The position numbers were made by a program, and so were the translations under genes. Below are positions 8,834 to 18,128 of a stretch of 64,000 bases of DNA, one piece after another. The stretch lies in the NCBI GenBank assembly GCA_024123955.1, contig CP099652.1, positions 6,200,001-6,264,000 of the forward strand, read 5' to 3'. Every line of letters starts with the position of its first letter. Positions within the stretch are counted from its first letter, which is position 1. The notes beneath the pieces were generated by a model. The model saw nothing but the letters and a program-made list of their open reading frames with translations, was not told the DNA's origin and ran no database searches. Source of the stretch: Oxalobacteraceae bacterium OTU3CINTB1 (lineage in GTDB: Bacteria > Pseudomonadota > Gammaproteobacteria > Burkholderiales > Burkholderiaceae_D).

Positions 8834-10072
8834 TCAGCGCCGCTTCGGCGCCGCCAATGCCCGATCGATCAATTCGATCCAATGCAGCACCGGCGTCTGC
8901 GTCCCCGATTGCAAATGCGCGGTGCAGCCGACGTTCGCCGAGACGATGGTGGTCGCCCAGGTGTCGGCCAGATTCGCCAGCTTGCGATCGCGCAGCTGTA
9001 ACGACAACTCCGGCTGCAGCAGCGAATACGTGCCCGCCGAGCCGCAACACAAATGACTCTCCGCGCACAAGGTCACGTCGACGCCGACCGCGCGCAGCAC
9101 GCCCTCCACCTTGCCGCGTATCTGCTGCCCATGCTGCAAAGTACACGGCGGATGATAAGCCACACGCTCCTCGATGACGGCGCCAAGCCGCTCCAGCCCC
9201 TCCTCGAACTCCGGCATCACTTCGCTCAGATCGCGCGTCATCATCGAGATGCGCGCCGCCTTGCCGACATAATCGCTGTCGTGCGCCAGCAGATGTCCGT
9301 AATCCTTGACCGTCGAACCGCAGCCGGACGCCGTCATGACGATCGCCTCCACCGCGCCGCTTTCGACATACGGCCACCACGCGTCGATATTGCGGCGCAT
9401 GTCGTCCCGCGCCGCCTCGTGATCGTTCAAGTGGTGCCGCACCGCTCCGCAGCAGCCGGCCTTGGGGGCGACAATCAACTGCACGCCCACCGCATCGAGC
9501 ACCCGCGCGGTGGCGGCGTTGATGTTGGGCGCCATGGCCGGCTGCGCGCAGCCTTCCAGCACCAGCATCTTGCGCCCATGCTCGCGCGTCGGCCAGGCCC
9601 CGGCGCTCTTCATGGCCGGGATCTTGTCCTGCATCGCGGGCGACAGCAGCGGACGGAAAAGCTGCCCGGCGCGCAAGGCCGCCGTGAAGACCGACTTGCG
9701 CGGCAAGCCCTCCTTCAATACCTTGCGCTTCAGCCGCTCCATCAGCGGACGCTCGACGCGCTCCTCCACCACCTTGCGGCCGATGTCGATCAAGCGCCCA
9801 TACTGCACGCCCGACGGACACGTCGTTTCACAGTTGCGGCAAGTCAGGCAGCGGTCCAGGTGCGTTTGCGTCTTGGCGGTGACCGGCGCACCCTCCAGCA
9901 CCTGCTTGATCAGATAGATGCGCCCGCGCGGCCCGTCCAGCTCATCGCCCAGCAACTGGTAGGTGGGACAGGTCGCGGTGCAAAAACCGCAGTGGACGCA
10001 CGAGCGCAGGATGGCGTCGGCCTCTTCGCCTTCGCGGGTATTCTTGATGAAATCGGCCAGATTGGTTTGCAT
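8834..10072 (-). CDS. glcF: glycolate oxidase iron-sulfur subunit GlcF
   Basis: GlcF carries electrons from the flavin subunits of glycolate oxidase towards the quinone pool. The 412-residue protein has two 4Fe-4S ferredoxin motifs near the N-terminus, CVHCGFCTATCP (residues 25-36) and CLTCRNCETTCP (about 75-86). The C-terminal half has two cysteine-rich CCG domains (CCGAVRHH near 209 and CCGSAG near 344). It is last in the order glcD-glcE-glcF, starting 10 nt after the glcE stop. Length and motifs are normal. Confidence 0.95.
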   Translation of the reverse strand: MQTNLADFIKNTREGEEADAILRSCVHCGFCTATCPTYQLLGDELDGPRGRIYLIKQVLEGAPVTAKTQTHLDRCLTCRNCETTCPSGVQYGRLIDIGRKVVEERVERPLMERLKRKVLKEGLPRKSVFTAALRAGQLFRPLLSPAMQDKIPAMKSAGAWPTREHGRKMLVLEGCAQPAMAPNINAATARVLDAVGVQLIVAPKAGCCGAVRHHLNDHEAARDDMRRNIDAWWPYVESGAVEAIVMTASGCGSTVKDYGHLLAHDSDYVGKAARISMMTRDLSEVMPEFEEGLERLGAVIEERVAYHPPCTLQHGQQIRGKVEGVLRAVGVDVTLCAESHLCCGSAGTYSLLQPELSLQLRDRKLANLADTWATTIVSANVGCTAHLQSGTQTPVLHWIELIDRALAAPKRR

Positions 10073-10082
10073 AGGATTCTTG

Positions 10083-11165
10083 TCAATACATGCGGCCGGG
10101 ATTGAAGATCCCGGCCGGATCGAAGGACTGCTTCAGCCGGTCATGAATCTTTGCCACCGCCGGTGCCAGGGGATGAAAGACGCCAAGCTGCTTGTCGCCG
10201 CCACGGAATAGCGTCGCGTGCCCGCCCGCCGCCGCCACCGCGCTACGAATACCGGCCTCCTGCGCGGGGTCGCAATCGCCCACCTTGAGCCAGCGCTGGG
10301 CGCCGCCCCACTCGATCAACTGCTCGCCGCGCAGGATGATGGCGCTGGCCGCCGGCGGCACCGACAGGCGCCACAAGGCGCCGCCGTTGAAGTAGTCGTG
10401 CGTCTGGTCGCGCAGCGATGTCCAGAACGCGACGCCGTCGTCCAGCGCTTCGCCGCCCAGCCTTTGCCGCGCCGCGTCCACCGCAGCTCCCGCGCCGGAC
10501 AAGCGCACCCAAAGCGCGCCCCGATGCCAGCAACTGGCAGATATCGGCAGCGGCTGGCCCGCCCACTCGTTCAACCGCGTCAACGCGTCGATCTCGCTCA
10601 TGTCGAACCGCAGGCTGGTTTCGCTCACCGGCAACGGCAGCACCTTGAGCGACACCTCAAGTATCAAACCCAGGGTGCCGAGCGATCCTGCCAGCAGGCG
10701 CGAGACGTCATAACCGGCGACGTTTTTCATGACCTGGCCGCCGAAGCGCAGTCCCTCGCCGCCGCCATCCATCAACACCGCGCCCAGCACGAAGTCGCGC
10801 ACGGCGCCGGCGCTGGCGCGGCGCGGCCCGGACAAGGCGCTGGCGACCACGCCGCCTATCGTCGAGTCGGCCCCGAAGCGCGGTGGCTCGAACGCCAGCA
10901 TTTGATTGTGCCGCGCCAGCAGCGCCTCGATCTCGGCCAGCGGCGTGCCGCAGCGCGCGGTGATCACCAACTCGGTCGGCTCGTACGACACGATGCCGGA
11001 ATAGGCGCGCGTGTCGAGCACGTCGCCGTCCAACACCTGGCCGTACCAGTCCTTGGTGCCGCCGCCGCGCAGGCGCAAGGGCTTTCCGGCAGCCGTCGCC
11101 GCGCGGATGCGGTCACCAAGCTGCGCGGCGATGTCTGTGTATGTATCCTTCAATGCGTCGGACAT
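10083..11165 (-). CDS. glcE: glycolate oxidase FAD-binding subunit GlcE
   Basis: GlcE is the second flavin-binding subunit of membrane-associated glycolate oxidase, which oxidises glycolate to glyoxylate. The 360-residue product is shorter than GlcD and has the PCMH-type FAD fold: PLRLRGGGTKDWYG near residues 30-43, the conserved FGADSTIGGVVASALSGPRR near 97-116, and FVLGAVLMDGGGE. It starts 10 nt after the glcD stop and is followed by glcF 10 nt later, so the three genes form one operon. Confidence 0.95.
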   Translation of the reverse strand: MSDALKDTYTDIAAQLGDRIRAATAAGKPLRLRGGGTKDWYGQVLDGDVLDTRAYSGIVSYEPTELVITARCGTPLAEIEALLARHNQMLAFEPPRFGADSTIGGVVASALSGPRRASAGAVRDFVLGAVLMDGGGEGLRFGGQVMKNVAGYDVSRLLAGSLGTLGLILEVSLKVLPLPVSETSLRFDMSEIDALTRLNEWAGQPLPISASCWHRGALWVRLSGAGAAVDAARQRLGGEALDDGVAFWTSLRDQTHDYFNGGALWRLSVPPAASAIILRGEQLIEWGGAQRWLKVGDCDPAQEAGIRSAVAAAGGHATLFRGGDKQLGVFHPLAPAVAKIHDRLKQSFDPAGIFNPGRMY

Positions 11166-11175
11166 GTGGCTCCGT

Positions 11176-12675
11176 TCAAAAACGCGGCAGATGGGCGAAC
11201 GGCAGCACGCCGCCGGTGACGCGCATCTTGCCGAATTCGGCGCAGCGGTTCAGGGTCGGTATCGCCTTGTCGGGATTGAGCAGGCCGGCCGGGTCGAACG
11301 CGCGCTTGACAGAAAAGAACGCCGCCAGCTCGGACGGCGCGAACTGCACGCACATCGAATCGATCTTCTCGATGCCCACGCCATGCTCGCCGGTGATGGT
11401 GCCGCCCACCGCCACACACAGCGCCAGGATCTCGGCGCCGAAGGCTTCGGCGCGCTCGAATTCGTCGGGGACGTTGGCGTTGAACAGGATCAGCGGGTGC
11501 AGGTTGCCGTCGCCGGCGTGGAAGACATTGGCGCAACGCAGGCCGTATCTGGTTTCCATTTGCGCGATGCCGGTCAGGACCTCGCCCAGGCGCTTGCGCG
11601 GTATCGTGCCGTCCATGCAGTAGTAGTCAGGCGAGATGCGGCCGGCGGCCGGAAAGGCGTTCTTTCGGCCGGACCAGAACTTCAGGCGCTCCGCCTCCGA
11701 CTGCGACACGGCGATCGCGCTGGCGCCTGCTGTCTGCAGCACGGCGGACATACGGGCGATCTCCTCCTCCACCTCCTCGGCGGTGCCGTCGGCCTCGCAC
11801 AGCAAAATCGCGGCGGCGTCGGTGTCGTAGCCCGCCTGGACAAACGGTTCGACCATCCGCGACGAGGTTTGGTCCATCATCTCCAGCCCCGCCGGGATAA
11901 TACCGGCCGCTATCAGCGCGGCCACCGCCTCGCAGCCGGCCACCACCTCGTTGAACGAGGCCATGATCACGCGCGCCGTCGCCGGCTTGGGCACCAGCTT
12001 GACCGTCACCTCGGTCACGATGCCGAGCATGCCCTCCGAGCCAATGAAAACCGACAGCAGGTCGAGTCCCGGCGCATCCAGCGCTTCGCCGCCCAGTTCC
12101 ACCACGTCGCCGTCGATGGTCACCATGCGCACGCGCAGCACGTTGTGGACGGTGAGGCCGTACTTCAGACAGTGCACGCCGCCCGAGTTCTCCGCCACGT
12201 TGCCGCCGATGGTGCAGGCGATCTGCGACGACGGATCGGGCGCGTAGTACAAGCGGTGCTGCGCCGCCGCCTCTGAGATGGCGAGGTTGCGCACGCCCGG
12301 CTGGACCACCGCCGTGCGCGAGTACGCATCCATGCTCACGATGCGGTTCAGGCGCGCGGTCGACAGCACCACGCCATCGGCGATCGGCATGGCGCCGCCG
12401 GACAGGCCGGTGCCGGCGCCGCGCGGCACGATCGGCACGTTCAACTCGCGGCACACACGCAGCACGGCGACGATCTGCGCCTCGCTGTCAGGCAGCGCCA
12501 CGATCATCGGCAACTGGCGGTAGGCGGCCAGGCCGTCGCACTCGTAAGGCCGGGTATCCTCCGGCGCGGACAAGATGGCGCTCGACGGCAGCACCTGCCG
12601 CAGCGCACCGGCGACCTGCTCGCGGCGGGCGGCGATATCGGCTAGTACTTCCGCTTCGGGTATGACAGTGTTCAT
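11176..12675 (-). CDS. glcD: glycolate oxidase subunit GlcD
   Basis: GlcD is the catalytic FAD subunit that oxidises glycolate (and often D-lactate) to glyoxylate (or pyruvate). The 499-residue protein has the FAD-binding PCMH domain (VPIVPRGAGTGLSGGAMPIA near 86-105; IGGNVAENSGG near 153-163) and the FAD-oxidase C-terminal domain with HAGDGNLHP near 400 and GTITGEHGVGIEK near 436. The start at 12675 (MNTVIPEAEV) is the family start. It is first in glcDEF. No glcC-type regulator lies beside it; the divergent neighbour is a SUFU-like gene 126 nt away. Confidence 0.95.
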   Translation of the reverse strand: MNTVIPEAEVLADIAARREQVAGALRQVLPSSAILSAPEDTRPYECDGLAAYRQLPMIVALPDSEAQIVAVLRVCRELNVPIVPRGAGTGLSGGAMPIADGVVLSTARLNRIVSMDAYSRTAVVQPGVRNLAISEAAAQHRLYYAPDPSSQIACTIGGNVAENSGGVHCLKYGLTVHNVLRVRMVTIDGDVVELGGEALDAPGLDLLSVFIGSEGMLGIVTEVTVKLVPKPATARVIMASFNEVVAGCEAVAALIAAGIIPAGLEMMDQTSSRMVEPFVQAGYDTDAAAILLCEADGTAEEVEEEIARMSAVLQTAGASAIAVSQSEAERLKFWSGRKNAFPAAGRISPDYYCMDGTIPRKRLGEVLTGIAQMETRYGLRCANVFHAGDGNLHPLILFNANVPDEFERAEAFGAEILALCVAVGGTITGEHGVGIEKIDSMCVQFAPSELAAFFSVKRAFDPAGLLNPDKAIPTLNRCAEFGKMRVTGGVLPFAHLPRF

Positions 12676-12801
12676 GGGACCTGCGCCTGAAAACACGAGT
12701 GAGCCTCGATTGTAAGCACAAACGTCCCGCCAGGCGATATCTTTGACCGATGTGCGGCGTATAATCTCCCGGCCGTCGCTATATCAACCCATTGGAATAG
12801 T

Positions 12802-13359
12802 ATGGAATACAATTTTGAAAAAGAGTGGCTGCTGGCACTGGAGCGGCGCTTCAACATGCAGGCGACGGAAATCGCCCATATCACGCTGAGCGGTCGTCCC
12901 CGCATGCTGATCTTCTATTTCGCCGACTTCCCGGCGGCGGGCATGCTGACGGCCGTCACCGCCGGCCTGTCCAATGCCGGCCACCCTGATTGGGTGCACG
13001 GCAAGCCGGAGCTGAGCTTTACGCTGAAGACCACCGATCGGGGCTGGGGCAAGGGCGCCGCCTACCTCGCGCAGGAGTTCTTCGGCAAGCGCGCGTTCGC
13101 GTACCAGTCGTCGTTCGCCCTGCATATGCCTATGTCGGGCGACAGCGCGATGAACGCCTGCTTCGTCTACCGTCCGCAGTTCATGGACAAGGACCAGGTC
13201 AAGTTCGAACTTCAAGACCGCACCATCTACCTGGCCGGCCTGTTCCCGATGTATGACGAGGAAATCGCCATGTACGAGTCCAAGGGCCTCGAGGCATTCT
13301 GGAACACGCCCGGCTTCCACCCCTACGATCCCACCCGCGCCAGTATCGCCGGCAAATAA
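12802..13359 (+). CDS. suppressor-of-fused (SUFU)-like domain protein
   Basis: A 185-residue soluble protein with no signal peptide. The C-terminal half (LAGLFPMYDEEIAMYESKGL, then AFWNTPGFHPYDPTRASI) resembles bacterial SUFU-domain proteins, which typically end with a phrase such as P-x-Y-x-x-E plus a buried Glu/Phe-Trp segment. No catalytic motif is visible. Bacterial SUFU proteins are of unknown function, sometimes found as immunity-like proteins in toxin loci, but no toxin gene is adjacent here. It lies between divergent glcD and a co-directional adenosyltransferase 19 nt downstream, so it may share a transcript with the latter. A TATAAT hexamer at 12760-12765 is a possible -10. Confidence 0.5.
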   Translation: MEYNFEKEWLLALERRFNMQATEIAHITLSGRPRMLIFYFADFPAAGMLTAVTAGLSNAGHPDWVHGKPELSFTLKTTDRGWGKGAAYLAQEFFGKRAFAYQSSFALHMPMSGDSAMNACFVYRPQFMDKDQVKFELQDRTIYLAGLFPMYDEEIAMYESKGLEAFWNTPGFHPYDPTRASIAGK

Positions 13360-13378
13360 TCCACACCAGGAGCCACAC

Positions 13379-13954
13379 ATGGGCAACCGACTCTCAAAGA
13401 TCGCCACCCGCACCGGCGACGGCGGCACCACCGGCCTTGGCGACGGCAGCCGCACCGACAAGGACAGCATACGGATACATTCGATCGGCGAAGTCGACGA
13501 ACTGAATTCGCACATCGGCCTGCTGCTGTGCGAGGACATGCCGGCCGACCTGCGCGAGGAGCTGGTGACGATCCAGCACGACCTGTTCGATCTGGGCGGC
13601 GAATTGTGCATCCCCGGCTACCAGATGATCACCGAGGCGCATGTCGAGCGGCTCGACACGCTGCTTGCCAAATACAACGCGACACTGCCGGCGCTGACGG
13701 AATTCATCCTGCCGGCCGGTTCGCGCGCGGCCTCGCAGGCGCACGTGTGCCGCACCGTGTGCCGCCGCGCCGAACGCGCCATCGTCACCCTGGGTAAAAC
13801 GGAAACCATCCACGAACATCCGCGCCAATACGTCAATCGATTGTCGGACCTGATGTTCGTGCTGTCGCGGGTGCTGAACCGCTTCGGCGGCGGTAGCGAT
13901 GTGCTGTGGCAGCACGAACGCCGCAGCAAACCCGCAAATCCAGGCGGGGTCTGA
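13379..13954 (+). CDS. PduO-type cob(I)alamin adenosyltransferase
   Basis: This 191-residue enzyme transfers the adenosyl group of ATP to cob(I)alamin, making the coenzyme B12 used by radical mutases. The PduO/EutT-type ATP motif ATRTGDGGTTGLGDG is at residues 8-22. The conserved helix CRTVCRRAERAIV is near 122-134, and the RYVNRLSDLMFVLSR-like segment is near 148-162. The start at 13379 is supported by AGGAG about 8 nt upstream; the open frame extends back into the preceding gene without family similarity. The stop codon TGA 13952-13954 lies inside a 28-bp palindrome shared with the convergent LysR gene. Confidence 0.92.
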   Translation: MGNRLSKIATRTGDGGTTGLGDGSRTDKDSIRIHSIGEVDELNSHIGLLLCEDMPADLREELVTIQHDLFDLGGELCIPGYQMITEAHVERLDTLLAKYNATLPALTEFILPAGSRAASQAHVCRTVCRRAERAIVTLGKTETIHEHPRQYVNRLSDLMFVLSRVLNRFGGGSDVLWQHERRSKPANPGGV

Positions 13955-13973
13955 CCCAACAGGGTCAGACCCC
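13946..13973. repeat. 28-bp palindrome between two convergent genes
   Basis: GGGGTCTGACCC (13946-13957), a 4-nt loop AACA, and the exact complement GGGTCAGACCCC (13962-13973). The left arm holds the TGA stop of the adenosyltransferase gene; the right arm holds, on the minus strand, the TGA stop of the LysR gene. It could fold as a hairpin in either transcript, but has no U-tract, so it is not a textbook terminator. The GGGGTC ends match the other palindromes in this window. Confidence 0.85.
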
Positions 13974-14924
13974 ATGGTGGCGGCGCGCGCCTGCCGTTGA
14001 AGGATTCCGGGTCGCGGGTTGCGAATTGACGTAGCCGGGCAGCCGCGCGATGTGCGCCGCAAGATGATCGAGCAGCAAGCGCGCGCGCAGCGGCTGGTAG
14101 CGGCGCGAGGGCGACAGCAGGTGCAGCGGCTGCGGCTGGCCCTCCCACTCCGGGAGCACGCGCACCAGCGCCCCGCTGTCGAGCAAATCCTGCACCAGCC
14201 ATAGCGGACACAGTCCGATGCCGCCGCCGGCCGCCAGGCTTTCGCGAATCGCCAGCGCGTGGTTGACGCGGTAACGGGCGCGCGTGACCACGCTTTCAAC
14301 CTTGTCGCCACTGTGCAGCGTCAGCATGTCGGCATCGGCCAGCCAGGCGAAGCGGATGTAGTCGAAGTCCGCCAGCTCCGCAGGAAGGCGCGGATGGCCG
14401 CGCAGGCGCAGATAGAACGGCGCCGCCACCAGATGCCTCGGCGAGACGCCGGCCAGGCGCGCTACCGCGTCCGGCGGCAATTCACGGCCCTGGCGCAGCG
14501 CGATGTCGACGCCCTCCTTCACCAGATCGACCATGCGATCGTCCAGTATCAGTTCGATGTCGACCTGCGGATACTGCTCCAGAAAGGACGCCAGCATGGC
14601 GTTCAGCCGGAACTGGCCGAAGGCCGCCGGCGCGTTGACGCGTATCAGCCCGGCCGGCGTGTCGGTCTGGCCGCGCGCCTCGGCCACCGCCTCCTGGTAT
14701 TCCGCCAGCACGCCCAGCGCACGCCGATAGAAGCGGGTTCCCTGCGGCGTTGGTTGCAGGCTGGTGGTGCTGCGCTCGAGCAGACGCACGCCCAGTTCGC
14801 GTTCCAGCGCCGCCATCAATTTGCTGACGGTGGGCTGGGTGGTGCGCTCTTCGCGCGCGACCGCCGACAGGCTGCCCAATTCGACGGCGCGCACGAAGCA
14901 GCGTAATGATCGGATGGTATCCAT
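13965..14924 (-). CDS. LysR-family transcriptional regulator
   Basis: A 319-residue LysR-type regulator. The N-terminal winged helix-turn-helix is clear (MDTIRSLRCFVRAVELGSLS, then TTQPTVSKLMAALERELG near 28-45), followed by a two-lobed effector domain of the AaeR/DmlR-like group (LIRVNAPAAFGQFRL near 93). The last about 20 residues are proline- and arginine-rich and run into the palindrome that supplies the stop codon, so the natural C-terminus may have been altered. It is divergent from the SGNH hydrolase gene with a LysR-box-like site between them, which suggests that the hydrolase is its target. Confidence 0.9.
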   Translation of the reverse strand: MDTIRSLRCFVRAVELGSLSAVAREERTTQPTVSKLMAALERELGVRLLERSTTSLQPTPQGTRFYRRALGVLAEYQEAVAEARGQTDTPAGLIRVNAPAAFGQFRLNAMLASFLEQYPQVDIELILDDRMVDLVKEGVDIALRQGRELPPDAVARLAGVSPRHLVAAPFYLRLRGHPRLPAELADFDYIRFAWLADADMLTLHSGDKVESVVTRARYRVNHALAIRESLAAGGGIGLCPLWLVQDLLDSGALVRVLPEWEGQPQPLHLLSPSRRYQPLRARLLLDHLAAHIARLPGYVNSQPATRNPSTAGARRHHGV

Positions 14925-14933
14925 GGCTGGTTT

Positions 14934-14948
14934 ATTCGATATTTGAAT
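14934..14948. promoter_or_regulatory. LysR-box-like dyad in a divergent promoter region
   Basis: ATTCGATATTTGAAT is an imperfect dyad (ATTC/GAAT arms, 7-nt centre) that contains the T-N11-A pattern of LysR binding sites. It lies 10 nt upstream of the LysR start codon and 74 nt before the SGNH hydrolase start, where autoregulation and control of the divergent gene would be expected. Function is inferred. Confidence 0.4.
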
Positions 14949-15021
14949 GAAGTATAGTCCGATTACGCGTCTTCTCGTGATATTCGGAATGACCTATCGT
15001 GCGGTTTTACAGGAGCCCACG

Positions 15022-16245
15022 ATGAAAACCTTGAACCATCTCGCACTTGCCGCCGCACTGACACTGGCGGCGCCTTTGTACGCGGCCGAACGAACGGGAG
15101 GCTGGACCACCAGTTGGTACGCCAGCCCGCAAGCCACATGGGGAGCGGATTTTCCGCTGCCGACCGCCGTACCTGCCACGCTGGAGCGGCAAACCGTGCG
15201 CGAAACGGTGCGCATCAGCGTCGGCGGAGCGCGCGTACGCATCGTCTTGTCGAACCGCTATGGCGACGCGCCGATCATCATTGGAGAAGCACGCATCGCC
15301 CGCGCCGGCGACACAGCCGGTACCGCGCGGGAGCTGACTTTTGGCGGCAAGCGCGCAGCCACCATTCCGGCCGGGGCGCCCCTGGTCAGCGATCCTGTCG
15401 ATATGCGCGTCGGCACCTTGGAAAAGCTGGCGGTCAGCGTCTACCTGCCGCAGGCAACGCCGTTGAAGACCTTCCACTGGGGCGCGCAGCAAACCGGCCA
15501 TATCGTCGACGGCAACGCTACCGGAACGGAAACGCCCAAGGATGCGCAAGCGATGCATGGCCGCGCGCTGCTCAGCGCCATCCTGGTCGAAGCGCCAAAT
15601 GGCAAAGGCATAGTGGTCGCGCTGGGCGACTCCATCACCGATGGCAACGGCTCGACACCGGACCGCGACCGCCGCTGGCCGGATTATCTGGCCGCCCGTT
15701 TAAGCGCGGACGGCGTCGCCGTGGTCAACGCCGGCATCTCCGGTGCGCGGTTGCTGGGCGATCGCATGGGCGTCAACGCCGCAGCACGTTTCGAGCAGGA
15801 TGTACTGAGCCAGCCAGGCGTGAAGACCGTCGTGATTCTGTTGGGGATCAATGACATCGGCTGGCCGCAAAGCGCCTTCGCGCCCGACGAGCCGCCGATG
15901 CGGGCGGAGCGTATGATCGCCGTGTATCGGCAGTTGATCGCGCAGGCGCGCGTGCGCGGGGTGCGCATCGTCGGCGCCACGTTGCTGCCGTTCGAGGGCG
16001 CGCTGCGCGGCACGCCGTTGGAGGGCTATTTCACGCCGGCGAAGGATGCGGTACGGCGCGAAGTCAATCAGTGGATACGGGAAAGCGGAGAGTTCGACGC
16101 GGTGGTCGATTTTGACAAGGCGCTGCGCGATCCGGCGCGGCCGGCGCGCATGCTGCCGCGTTACGACAGTGGCGATCACCTGCATCCCGGCGATGCGGGA
16201 TACGAGGCGATGGCCAAAGAGGTGGCGACGGGTGGATTACCGTAA
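15022..16245 (+). CDS. exported SGNH/GDSL-family hydrolase
   Basis: A 407-residue esterase- or carbohydrate-deacetylase-like protein with an N-terminal signal peptide (MKTLNHLALAAALTLAAPLYA, likely cleaved before AE). The SGNH blocks are present: block I VALGDSITDGNG near residues 203-214, block III LLGINDIG near 275-282, and block V DHLHPGDAGY, with the catalytic Asp-x-x-His, near 388-397. The region before block I is a beta-rich domain. An RBS (AGGAG) precedes the start 15022. Five bases separate its end from the convergent dxs. The natural substrate is unknown. Confidence 0.88.
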   Translation: MKTLNHLALAAALTLAAPLYAAERTGGWTTSWYASPQATWGADFPLPTAVPATLERQTVRETVRISVGGARVRIVLSNRYGDAPIIIGEARIARAGDTAGTARELTFGGKRAATIPAGAPLVSDPVDMRVGTLEKLAVSVYLPQATPLKTFHWGAQQTGHIVDGNATGTETPKDAQAMHGRALLSAILVEAPNGKGIVVALGDSITDGNGSTPDRDRRWPDYLAARLSADGVAVVNAGISGARLLGDRMGVNAAARFEQDVLSQPGVKTVVILLGINDIGWPQSAFAPDEPPMRAERMIAVYRQLIAQARVRGVRIVGATLLPFEGALRGTPLEGYFTPAKDAVRREVNQWIRESGEFDAVVDFDKALRDPARPARMLPRYDSGDHLHPGDAGYEAMAKEVATGGLP

Positions 16246-16250
16246 GCGGA

Positions 16251-18128
16251 TCAACCGTTGTTGACCACCAGGCGCGGCTCGTCGCCGGCGCTGTCGAAAC
16301 GCTTCTTGATCGACGCGGTGATGCCGGCGCCATCCAGGCCCACGCTGGCGAGCAGCTTGACCGGATCGCCGTGGTCGATGAATTTGTCCGGCAAGCCTAT
16401 CATCAGCACCTGCTTGACGATGCCTTCGGCGGCCAGCGCCTCGGCCACCGCCGAACCTGCGCCGCCCATGATCGAGCCCTCTTCCACCGTCACCAGGTAA
16501 TCGTGATCGGCGGCCAGCTGCTTGACCAGCTCCACATCCAGCGGCTTGATGAAGCGCATGTTGGCGACGGTCGCGTCGAGCGTATCGCCCGCAGTCATCG
16601 ACGGTGAAACCATGGAACCGAACGCCAGGATCGCGATCTTCTGGCCCTTGCGCTTGATCTCGCCCTTGCCGATGTCGATCGTCGTCAGCTCCGGCTTGAT
16701 GGCCGCGCCGATGCCGGCGCCGCGCGGATAGCGGATCGCCGCCGGTCCCTTGTACTGGTAGCCGGTGGTGAGCATCTGGCGGCATTCGTTTTCGTCCGAC
16801 GCGGCCATGACCACCATGTTCGGGATGCAGCGCAGATACGCCAGATCGTAATTACCGGCGTGCGTGGCGCCATCGGCGCCGACCAGGCCCGCGCGGTCCA
16901 GCGCGAACGTCACGTCCAGGTTTTGCAGCGCGACGTCATGAATCAATTGATCGTAGGCGCGTTGCAGGAAGGTCGAGTAAATCGCCACCACCGGCTTCAT
17001 GTCCTCGCACGCCAGGCCGGCGGCGAAGGTCACCGCGTGCTGCTCGGCGATGCCGACGTCGAAGTAGCGGTCCGGGTATTCCTGCTCGAAGCGCACCATG
17101 CCCGAACCCTCGCGCATGGCCGGCGTGATGCCGACCAGCTTCTGGTCGGCGGCCGCCATGTCGCACAGCCAGTTGCCGAACACCTCGGTGTAGGTCATCT
17201 TGCCGGGCGCGGTGGCCGGCTTGATGCCCTCGGCCGGATTGAACTTGCCCGGGCCGTGGTACAGGGTCGGCTCGGCCTCGGCCAGCTTGTAGCCCTGGCC
17301 CTTCTTGGTCACCACGTGCAGGAACTGCGGTCCCTTGAGCTGCTTGATGTTTTGCAGCGTCGGGATCAGCGAATCCAGATCGTGGCCGTCGATCGGGCCG
17401 ATGTAGTTAAAGCCGAATTCCTCGAACATCGTGGCCGGCACCACCATGCCCTTGGCATGTTCTTCCAGGCGCTTGGCCAGTTCCAGCACCGGACCTGGCA
17501 GCACCGACTTGCCGACATTCTTGGCGGCGGCGTAGAACTGCCCCGACATCAGGCGCGCCAGGTAGCGGTTCAAGGCGCCGACCGGCGGCGAGATCGACAT
17601 GTCGTTGTCGTTGAGGATGACCAGCAGGTTGATGTCGTCCTGCACGCCGGCGTTGTTCAGCGCTTCGAACGCCATGCCGGCGGTCATCGAGCCGTCGCCG
17701 ATGACGGCGATCGCGTGGCGCTGCTCGCCCTTGATCTTGGCCGCCTGCGCCATGCCCAGCGCGGCCGAAATCGACGTCGACGAGTGCGCGGTGCCGAAGG
17801 TGTCGTACTCGCTCTCGTCGCGCTTGGGGAAGCCGGAGATGCCGTTCAGCTGGCGCAAGGTGTTCATGCGCTCGCGCCGGCCCGTCAGGATCTTGTGCGA
17901 ATAGGTCTGATGGCCGACGTCCCAGACGATGCGGTCGTGCGGCGTGTTGAACACGTAGTGCAGCGCCACGGTCAGTTCGACGGTGCCGAGGTTGGACGAC
18001 AAATGGCCGCCGGTCTTGGAGACCGAATCGAGCAGGTAGGCGCGCAGTTCGTGCGCCAGCGGCGTCAGTTGGGTGTACGCCAGTTTGCGCACATCGGCTG
18101 GTGAATCTATATTTTGTAGCAAGTTCAT
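16251..18128 (-). CDS. dxs: 1-deoxy-D-xylulose-5-phosphate synthase
   Basis: DXS condenses pyruvate and glyceraldehyde-3-phosphate in a thiamin-diphosphate reaction, the first step of the MEP isoprenoid pathway. The 625-residue protein has the expected order: TPP-binding N-domain with [14 protein letters not shown] near 76-89, [17 protein letters not shown] near 110, the [18 protein letters not shown] motif near 147, the transketolase-type pyrimidine domain with [14 protein letters not shown] near 371, and the C-terminal domain. It begins directly after the ispA stop codon, giving xseB-ispA-dxs as one operon, a widespread arrangement. The TPP cofactor is made by the thi operon elsewhere in the window. 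Confidence 0.97.
   Translation of the reverse strand: MNLLQNIDSPADVRKLAYTQLTPLAHELRAYLLDSVSKTGGHLSSNLGTVELTVALHYVFNTPHDRIVWDVGHQTYSHKILTGRRERMNTLRQLNGISGFPKRDESEYDTFGTAHSSTSISAALGMAQAAKIKGEQRHAIAVIGDGSMTAGMAFEALNNAGVQDDINLLVILNDNDMSISPPVGALNRYLARLMSGQFYAAAKNVGKSVLPGPVLELAKRLEEHAKGMVVPATMFEEFGFNYIGPIDGHDLDSLIPTLQNIKQLKGPQFLHVVTKKGQGYKLAEAEPTLYHGPGKFNPAEGIKPATAPGKMTYTEVFGNWLCDMAAADQKLVGITPAMREGSGMVRFEQEYPDRYFDVGIAEQHAVTFAAGLACEDMKPVVAIYSTFLQRAYDQLIHDVALQNLDVTFALDRAGLVGADGATHAGNYDLAYLRCIPNMVVMAASDENECRQMLTTGYQYKGPAAIRYPRGAGIGAAIKPELTTIDIGKGEIKRKGQKIAILAFGSMVSPSMTAGDTLDATVANMRFIKPLDVELVKQLAADHDYLVTVEEGSIMGGAGSAVAEALAAEGIVKQVLMIGLPDKFIDHGDPVKLLASVGLDGAGITASIKKRFDSAGDEPRLVVNNG

Noticed and set aside
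12743..12765. Promoter TTGACC ... TATAAT before the SUFU-like gene
   Set aside because: The spacing between the hexamers is only 11 nt, too short for a sigma-70 promoter; only the -10 is mentioned.
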